Shown here one piece after another: positions 34,163 to 38,317 of a DNA stretch of 38,317 nt. Below the pieces are notes generated by a model. The model did not search any database. It had not been told where the DNA came from and was given only the letters and a program-made list of their open reading frames with translations. This stretch comes from Planctomycetaceae bacterium (GTDB lineage: Bacteria; Planctomycetota; Phycisphaerae; SM23-33): contig JBDKTA010000053.1 in the NCBI GenBank assembly GCA_039680605.1, positions 1 to 38,317 on the forward strand, in the 5' to 3' direction. The position numbers and the translations under genes are program-made. How positions within the stretch are numbered: position 1 is the stretch's first letter; every line of letters begins with the position of its first letter.

Positions 34163-35842
34163 GTGAGACTCTACCGCCCGACCTACAAGACGCCCCAGGG
34201 CAAGCGACTGTCGCCGACGTGGTGGATGGACTTCGCCGATTCCAACGGCCGCCGGTGGCGCTTCCCCGCTTTGACGGACAAGCGCCAGACCGAAGCGATG
34301 GGGCGCAACGTCGAAAAGCTGCTGGCGCTGAAACAGAGCGGCGACCCGCTGCCGCCCGATCTGTTGCGATGGGTTGAAGCGGTATCGCCGGACTTCCGCG
34401 GCCGCCTGGCCGAAGCGGGCTTGATCGACGCGGACCGCGCCGGCGGCGCTGCCGCCTTGATGGTGCTGGACGATCAAGACGCCGTGATCGGCGGACACCT
34501 GGCGGACTTCCTGGCCGACGCCGAAGCGCGGGGCGTGTCTCCCGTCCAGCGCCAAATGCTCGCCCAGCGCATACGCGACATGCTGCGCAAGGCGGGGGCG
34601 CGATGGCTGCGCGACCTGTCGGCCAGCAAGATTCAGGCCGCTATCGCCGCCCTGGGCGAGCCGACAGACGACAGGCCCAAGGGACTGAGCAATCAGTCGA
34701 TGAAGCACTACGTCCGCGCCCTCAAACAGTTCTCGCGATGGCTGCAACGCGAACGGCGGACGGCCGAAGATACCTTGATCGGCGTCAAGGGCTACAACGC
34801 CGAAACCGACAAGCGCCACGAGCGCCGCGGATTCACCGCCGCCGAAATGTCGGTACTGCTGGGCGCGACCGCCAAAGCCCCGCGGCGCTGGGGCATGGAT
34901 GGCAAGGCCCGCGCCGCCGCCTACCGCCTGGCGTTTTCATCGGGGCTTCGCCGCAATGAAATCCGCACCTTGACGGGCGACAGCTTCCGCCTGGACGACA
35001 CGCCCCCGACCGTGACGGTTGAAGCGGGATACTCCAAGCATCGACGGCGCGACGTGCAGCCGCTACCGGCGGACGTGGCGGAAGCCCTGGGCGAATATCT
35101 GGCGACGGCCGACGCCGCCCGCCCGTTTGCCCTGCCCGACAAGACGGGCAAGATGCTGCACGAAGACATGGCCGACGCCCGCGCCGCCTGGATTGCCGAT
35201 GAGCGTATCAGCGCCGATGAGCGGCAGGCGCGGGCAGAAGATGGCGACTTCCTCAAGCCCCGCGATTCGGCGCGGCTGGTGCTGGACTTCCACAGCTTCC
35301 GGCATGGATTCGTGACGGCGATCTGCCGGGCCGCCGTGTCGCCCCGCGTGATGATGGAACTGGCCCGCCACAGCGACCCGCGATTGACGATGCAGCGCTA
35401 CAGCCGCGTCGCCGTCGCCGATTCCGCCCTGGCGCTGGACGCCCTGCCCAAGCTGGACGCCGACGACGCCGACGCCCAAGCCCAACCCGCCGCGCTGAGG
35501 GCGACAGGGACCGACGATGCCCGCGCAACAGTTATCGCCCCCAAGGCCGCGCCAGACGCGCCACGCTGCCCCACAATCGCCGATCGCGCGGCCGATGATG
35601 CAACGCCCGCCGATACCGCCGCCGACGCCGCCGGACAGGGGCAAAATCACTTTGCCATTCCCTTTGCCAAATCGTGCGGGCGCAACGGTGATTCGGTGGA
35701 CTGCAATGGACGGACGGGCGAATTGCCTGCGCGACGGAATAACCTTGTTTCACGCGGGAAAGCCGATAGAATCCAAGGGAAGCAACACCCCCGCGCCTGT
35801 AGCTCAATGGATAGAGCATCGGTCTTCGGAACCGAGGGTTAG
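34163..35842 (+). CDS. Tyrosine recombinase (integrase) of element 1; gene spans its own att site
   Basis: 559 aa as integrated, start GTG 34163 after GGAAGG. It has an N-terminal arm-type region, a core-binding domain (about 105-205) and a catalytic domain with R263 (SSGLRRNE), K292 (GYSKHRRRD), H377-x-x-R380 (HSFRH), H403 (LARHSDP) and nucleophile Y413 (MQRYSRV). The long tail after 420 contains the right arm site, a promoter for the tRNA and the att repeat. It is translated through the tRNA as ACSSMDRASVFGTEG, and the stop TAG comes from the tRNA 3' half. In the excised circle the frame would instead continue for 70 codons (29084-29296), giving 627 aa. Confidence 0.93.
   Translation: MRLYRPTYKTPQGKRLSPTWWMDFADSNGRRWRFPALTDKRQTEAMGRNVEKLLALKQSGDPLPPDLLRWVEAVSPDFRGRLAEAGLIDADRAGGAAALMVLDDQDAVIGGHLADFLADAEARGVSPVQRQMLAQRIRDMLRKAGARWLRDLSASKIQAAIAALGEPTDDRPKGLSNQSMKHYVRALKQFSRWLQRERRTAEDTLIGVKGYNAETDKRHERRGFTAAEMSVLLGATAKAPRRWGMDGKARAAAYRLAFSSGLRRNEIRTLTGDSFRLDDTPPTVTVEAGYSKHRRRDVQPLPADVAEALGEYLATADAARPFALPDKTGKMLHEDMADARAAWIADERISADERQARAEDGDFLKPRDSARLVLDFHSFRHGFVTAICRAAVSPRVMMELARHSDPRLTMQRYSRVAVADSALALDALPKLDADDADAQAQPAALRATGTDDARATVIAPKAAPDAPRCPTIADRAADDATPADTAADAAGQGQNHFAIPFAKSCGRNGDSVDCNGRTGELPARRNNLVSRGKADRIQGKQHPRACSSMDRASVFGTEG
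35647..35669 (+). promoter_or_regulatory. Right arm-type repeat pair (candidate integrase site)
   Basis: Two TTTGCCA boxes 12 bp apart, 122 bp before the att repeat and inside the integrase gene. It matches the left pair at 29141-29163. The two copies are read in different codon phases, so the conservation is not at protein level. Confidence 0.6.
35745..35772 (+). promoter_or_regulatory. Promoter supplied by element 1 for tRNA-Arg
   Basis: TTGTTT, 16 bases, TAGAAT, with the tRNA beginning 20 bases after the -10 box. It lies inside the integrase coding sequence. The same TAGAAT box is used by the element's regulator gene at 33910. Confidence 0.6.
35791..35835 (+). other. attR of element 1
   Basis: Identical over 45 bases to 29041-29085. 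It is the 5' half of the intact tRNA-Arg. The copies diverge at the first base after the anticodon stem (35836 against 29086). Confidence 0.92.
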
Positions 35843-35865
35843 AGGTTCGACTCCTCTCAGGCGTA
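35793..35865 (+). tRNA. tRNA-Arg(UCG), intact
   Basis: A 73-base cloverleaf: acceptor GCGCCTG/CAGGCGT, D-stem GCTC/GAGC, anticodon stem TCGGT/ACCGA with loop CTTCGGA (anticodon TCG, reads CGA), variable loop GGGTT, T-stem AGAGG/CCTCT with TTCGACT, discriminator A. CCA is not encoded. The first acceptor pair is G1-U72 rather than G-C. Both element integrase genes terminate inside it. Confidence 0.95.
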
Positions 35866-37150
35866 CTGGCAGCGAGCCGGTGTCACAAGCACCGGCTCGC
35901 ATTGTTTCGCAAGGTCCGGCACAAGCGCCCGCCGCTGCATTACTTAGGATGCCTTGCGAATTCTTGCGACTCGATGCGATTCCCTGCGGCGTCGGATTCG
36001 GCGTCGCCGTTTTGACAGGCGCGGCGTCGGATTTGGCGTCGGATTTGGCGTCGCCCCCGGTGACCACTTCGGCGTACTCTCGCAGCGTCAGATCGTAGTG
36101 CCGCCGGCTGATCTGTACCGCATGACCGATCCACGCCGAGACCTGATATTCCGGCACACCCAGGCCAAGCCAATTCGTCTCGCACGTGGCCCGCATGTTC
36201 TGGAACGGCTTGGGGAACGGCTTGACGCCGCCACGATCCATGATGCGGTGTAACTGTGTGCGGAGGTTCGCACCGCACCCCCTGTAACGCGTGATGACGA
36301 ACTCCGCCCCTGCGTCCACCTGGGAGAACACATCGAGCAGCAGCCCGTACAACGGCGGGCAGATCGGCACGTCCCGCACGTCGCCGCTTTCCCGCTCCGT
36401 CTTGCTCGACTTCACCCGCAGATGCTTGCTCGACCAGTTCACATCGGCCCACCGCAACGCCAGGACTTCCGAGGGACACCGCAGCCCCGCGTGGTACGCA
36501 AGGCCCACGATCAGCCGCCATTGTGCATCGGGGCAGTTGTCGATCATTGCCGCCGCTTCCGCCGCCGTCACGTGATGCTGTCGCTGGCGGTTCACGTAGT
36601 CGGAACTCTTGAGGCGTTTACACGCATTCTCGCTGAGCAGCTTTGCCCGCACAGCCGCGTTGAAGAACTGCTTCGCACGGCGGCAGTGCCCCCGCACTGT
36701 AGCCTCGCTGAGCTTGCTCCGCAACTGGACAGCGTAGGAATCGGCGTCCGCTTCCGTCACGTCACCGAGCAGCTTCTCGCGGCCGAGAAATGCAATCAGG
36801 GTGCGCTCCGTCTGCCGCAGATTCGAGATCGTGTTGAACTTCGCGTCGGTGCGGCCCGCGATGTACGAGGCCACCCACGCGGCCACCGTCACGCGATCCG
36901 AAGGCCGAGCATCGACCAGGCCGAAATCCTCCAGCCGCCGCCGCACGTCGTCAGAGATCGACGACAACCATTCAGCCGTCGCAGGCGCCAGCGGCGAACC
37001 GTAGGCACGAGACGCCCGCAGGTCCTTCACAAAACGCTCGATGCCTTCAGCCTGTTTAAACGCCATCTTCCCAAGACGCCAAGTCCGCCGCCTGCCGTCC
37101 AGTCCCAAGAACTGCACCCGCACGCCGCCGCCACGCTCTTTGTTTGCCAT
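35804..37150 (-). CDS. Tyrosine recombinase (integrase) of element 2
   Basis: 448 aa. The start at 37150 is two bases after the upstream HTH stop, and a longer frame to 37318 is only shadow. The core-binding domain is about 95-180. The catalytic domain has Arg in YHAGLRCPSEVLALRW, Lys in RVKSSKTERE, then QNMRATCET where most relatives have HxLR (so the first His is replaced), H in WIGHAVQ and Tyr in RRHYDLTLRE. The tail, after a GDAKSDAKSDAAP repeat, runs through the terminator and tRNA (RGVEPLTLGSEDRCSIH) and stops in the tRNA D-arm at 35804. It overlaps the first integrase gene convergently by 39 bp. Confidence 0.92.
   Translation of the reverse strand: MANKERGGGVRVQFLGLDGRRRTWRLGKMAFKQAEGIERFVKDLRASRAYGSPLAPATAEWLSSISDDVRRRLEDFGLVDARPSDRVTVAAWVASYIAGRTDAKFNTISNLRQTERTLIAFLGREKLLGDVTEADADSYAVQLRSKLSEATVRGHCRRAKQFFNAAVRAKLLSENACKRLKSSDYVNRQRQHHVTAAEAAAMIDNCPDAQWRLIVGLAYHAGLRCPSEVLALRWADVNWSSKHLRVKSSKTERESGDVRDVPICPPLYGLLLDVFSQVDAGAEFVITRYRGCGANLRTQLHRIMDRGGVKPFPKPFQNMRATCETNWLGLGVPEYQVSAWIGHAVQISRRHYDLTLREYAEVVTGGDAKSDAKSDAAPVKTATPNPTPQGIASSRKNSQGILSNAAAGACAGPCETMRAGACDTGSLPVRLRGVEPLTLGSEDRCSIH
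35872..35900 (+). terminator. Rho-independent-like terminator after tRNA-Arg
   Basis: GCGAGCCGGTG and CACCGGCTCGC form a perfect 11 bp stem with loop TCACAAG, followed by ATTGTTT. It begins seven bases after the tRNA. On the other strand it encodes part of the second integrase's tail, so it probably belongs to element 2. Confidence 0.8.
35955..35989. repeat. Four TGCGR boxes at exact 10-bp spacing
   Basis: TGCGA at 35955, 35965 and 35975 and TGCGG at 35985, inside the integrase 2 coding region. One stretch, TTGCGACTCGATGCGA, recurs with one change at 37804. Phasing at 10 bp within a gene points to a protein-binding site. Confidence 0.75.
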
Positions 37151-37152
37151 GA

Positions 37153-37356
37153 CTATCCGCCTCGGTTCTGTTCGACAAAATCCTTCACCGCCTCGGGCGC
37201 GTACCGCACGATCCGCACCCCAGGAATACGCACGCACTGCAGCAGGCCCTTCTTCGTCAGCGTCCAGATCGTCCGCTCCGACAACCCCAACGCCACCGCA
37301 ACTTGCCTTGCGGTCCACAGCATCGACTCAAAACGCGGTTCACTGATCTTGCCCAT
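37153..37356 (-). CDS. AlpA/excisionase-type helix-turn-helix protein of element 2
   Basis: 67 aa from ATG 37356 (an ATG at 37380 is possible). The winged HTH is clear: WTARQVAVALGLSERTIWTL, then LLQCVRIPGVRIVRYAPEAV. It overlaps the end of the ribbon-helix-helix gene and is followed after two bases by the integrase, so all three form one operon. It is a likely directionality factor. Confidence 0.88.
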   Translation of the reverse strand: MGKISEPRFESMLWTARQVAVALGLSERTIWTLTKKGLLQCVRIPGVRIVRYAPEAVKDFVEQNRGG

Positions 37357-37672
37357 CACCCGCCCCGCCTTCCCAGTCATCGCGGACGGCTCGCCCGCTG
37401 CTGAAGTCCAACCCGAAGAACACACTCGGCGGCGATCCGCCGACACGACCGTCACGCCCGAACCAGATCACGCCCGGCATCGGCTTGCTCACGAACTCCT
37501 CGCCGCCATCATCGGGCACGGGCACCCCGACGTGGGCATGGTCCGCAGCCCAGCGGCACACGCCCTGCATCACCTGGTTGACGCTCACGCCAGCCGACGC
37601 CGACAGCCGCTTGAGGCTCTTGACCACATCCGACTCCAACCGAACTTCCAACCGTACCATGCTCTTTGCCAT
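37340..37672 (-). CDS. Ribbon-helix-helix (CopG-like) protein of element 2
   Basis: 110 aa, ATG 37672 with AAAGG seven bases upstream. The N-terminal ~45 residues are a ribbon-helix-helix DNA-binding fold (MVRLEVRLESDVVKSLKRLS, then GVSVNQVMQGVCRWAAD). The remainder (EFVSKPMPGVIWFGRDGRVG) is of unknown family. It is first in the operon. Four 12 bp repeats directly upstream are its likely operator. Confidence 0.82.
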   Translation of the reverse strand: MAKSMVRLEVRLESDVVKSLKRLSASAGVSVNQVMQGVCRWAADHAHVGVPVPDDGGEEFVSKPMPGVIWFGRDGRVGGSPPSVFFGLDFSSGRAVRDDWEGGAGDGQDQ

Positions 37673-37680
37673 CAAAGTGC

Positions 37681-37728
37681 CTTTCCAGTACCTTTGCCGG
37701 TACTTATGCCGGTATTATTGCCGATGTC
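37681..37728. promoter_or_regulatory. Four tandem 12-bp repeats upstream of the RHH gene
   Basis: CTTTCCAGTACC, TTTGCCGGTACT, TATGCCGGTATT and ATTGCCGATGTC follow head to tail, starting nine bases upstream of the RHH start codon. Tandem operators of about one DNA turn are typical of autoregulated CopG-type proteins. Confidence 0.75.
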
Positions 37729-37778
37729 CAGCGGCCCGGCAAGCACAATCCGGAAAATCTTCCGCCGCTTCCGCTGTG

Positions 37779-37849
37779 TGCGAGTCCTTGCGGCCCGGTG
37801 CGATTGCGGCTCGATGCGACAGCCTGCGAGTCCTTTCTACCCCCTGCGA
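37779..37849. repeat. Phased TGCGR array upstream of the element 2 operon
   Basis: TGCGA/TGCGG boxes start at 37779, 37789, 37799, 37805, 37815, 37825 and 37845. These form two sets on a 10 bp grid. TTGCGGCTCGATGCGA matches the site at 35964 inside the integrase gene. Confidence 0.65.
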
Positions 37850-37863
37850 TGCATCTGGCGATT

Positions 37864-37891
37864 CTACCCCCGTAATACATAGTGGGGGTAG
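37864..37891. other. Hairpin CTACCCCC/GGGGGTAG
   Basis: An 8 bp perfect stem with a 12-base loop (GTAATACATAGT), next to the TGCGR array. It may be an operator or origin structure. No T-run is present. Confidence 0.6.
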
Positions 37892-38317
37892 AAGCGGCGG
37901 CGGGGCGACCGCTGGCGCGGTCGCACCCGCCCCGCCCCGCCCAACGTCTCCGCGACGCACAACGACACACGCGGTGCGACGCGATCCAAGCGTCAGGGAC
38001 ACACCGGCCCGGATCGTCCTCGACAGGGACGCACATTCAGGTCCGGAGATCGGGGAGGGGGCGGCGTCCGGAGGTCCCCCCCAGAGACGCGAGGCACAAG
38101 CACCCACTGCCGCATTCGGAGCGCGGGCGGCCACGCCGAGGTCAGGGAAGGCACACACCCACAGCGGCGAAAACACGCTGAAGGCGCGGTCAGGGAACGG
38201 GGAGGCAGGGACGCTCGCCGCCCCCTGCACCCCAGGCACCCCGGCAAAGGGCGAGGACATGACAACGAGCGGTAGCCGTCGAGGGCTTAGGCTCAGGACT
38301 GCACGTCCCGATTCGCA

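Larger units (their letters stand above)
29041..35835 (+). mobile_element. 6.75-kb integrative element in tRNA-Arg(UCG), element 1
   Basis: It is bounded by identical 45 bp repeats (29041-29085 and 35791-35835) that equal the 5' half of tRNA-Arg plus two bases. Contents in order on the plus strand: integrase tail remnant, Xis-like HTH, membrane-anchored cargo protein, winged-helix cargo protein, two more Xis/AlpA-like proteins, Prim-Pol-type protein, Cro/CI-like regulator and tyrosine integrase. No capsid, packaging or conjugation genes are present. It could replicate transiently as a circle and move as a satellite or mobilisable island. The predicted excised circle is 6750 bp. Confidence 0.92.
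35804..38317 (-). mobile_element. Integrative element 2, tRNA-proximal end (continues past window)
   Basis: The integrase gene reads into the 3' half of tRNA-Arg on the minus strand, with AlpA-like and ribbon-helix-helix genes upstream in one operon. This is the usual arrangement at the tRNA-side end of an integrative element. The distal att site is outside the window, so the limits and crossover point are not known. Confidence 0.8.
37729..38317. other. Non-coding or undetermined end of window
   Basis: No gene is supported; open frames on both strands look like GC-rich shadow. It contains a TGCGR-box array and a hairpin in its first third, then very GC-rich sequence. It could hold the origin or regulatory region of element 2. 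Confidence 0.5.

Noticed and set aside
37715-38260. Minus-strand frame at the right end as a gene of element 2
   Set aside because: The sequence is Arg/Pro/Ala-rich without recognisable domains, overlaps the 12 bp operators and TGCGR array, and lacks a convincing ribosome site.

Overview
The window is GC-rich DNA that most resembles a planctomycete of the Phycisphaerae type. That placement is an inference from protein style (secreted proteins of the form signal peptide plus an FLRDGRTF-like motif, DUF2339/DUF3999, TAGAAT-type -10 boxes) and from the many short intergenic palindromes of the form ATGGGCGAGACGCCCAT. No rRNA or other phylogenetic marker is present to confirm it.

Layout. (1) 1-6350 is an accessory strip. 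Small minus-strand genes, several resembling immunity or orphan membrane proteins, are separated by copies of one ~115-175 bp repeat. It holds a start-less polymorphic-toxin tip followed directly by a probable immunity gene, an IS66 transposase scar, and a 3' half of tRNA-Ala(GGC) inside a ~125 bp direct repeat 4358 bp apart. (2) 6350-8590 is mostly repeat-rich intergenic DNA, including (CATC)n tracts and a 92 bp duplicated block, around one small HTH gene. (3) 8593-28893 is an ordinary chromosomal backbone: a secreted TPR-like protein, DsbD, a DUF3999-DUF2339 operon, an arabinose/fucose-isomerase-fold protein next to a UroD-family protein, an LtaS/sulfatase-family membrane enzyme, PriA, a beta-propeller glycosidase-like protein, a response regulator and an M16 metallopeptidase lipoprotein. 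(4) 29041-35835 is a complete 6.75 kb integrative element flanked by 45 bp direct repeats of the 5' half of tRNA-Arg(UCG). It carries three small HTH/Xis-like proteins, a Prim-Pol-type replication protein, a Cro/CI-like regulator, a tyrosine integrase and two cargo genes. (5) 35804-38317 is the tRNA-proximal end of a second integrative element entering the same tRNA from its 3' side, with its own integrase, AlpA-like protein and ribbon-helix-helix protein. It continues beyond the window.

The most interesting structure is around the tRNA-Arg. The first element's integrase gene runs through its own attachment site. In the integrated state the protein is 559 aa and borrows its stop codon from the tRNA 3' half. 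In the excised circle the same frame would continue into the element's other end and give a 627 aa protein with a 70 aa tail. The missing tail is visible, in frame, at 29084-29296. The second integrase gene enters the same tRNA from the opposite strand and also stops inside it, so two convergent integrase genes overlap by 39 bp within one tRNA gene. The first element appears to supply a new promoter and 5' half for the tRNA, and the second probably supplies its 3' half and terminator. Phased DNA repeats (10 bp and 12 bp periods) within and beside coding regions look like integrase-arm, origin or operator sites.
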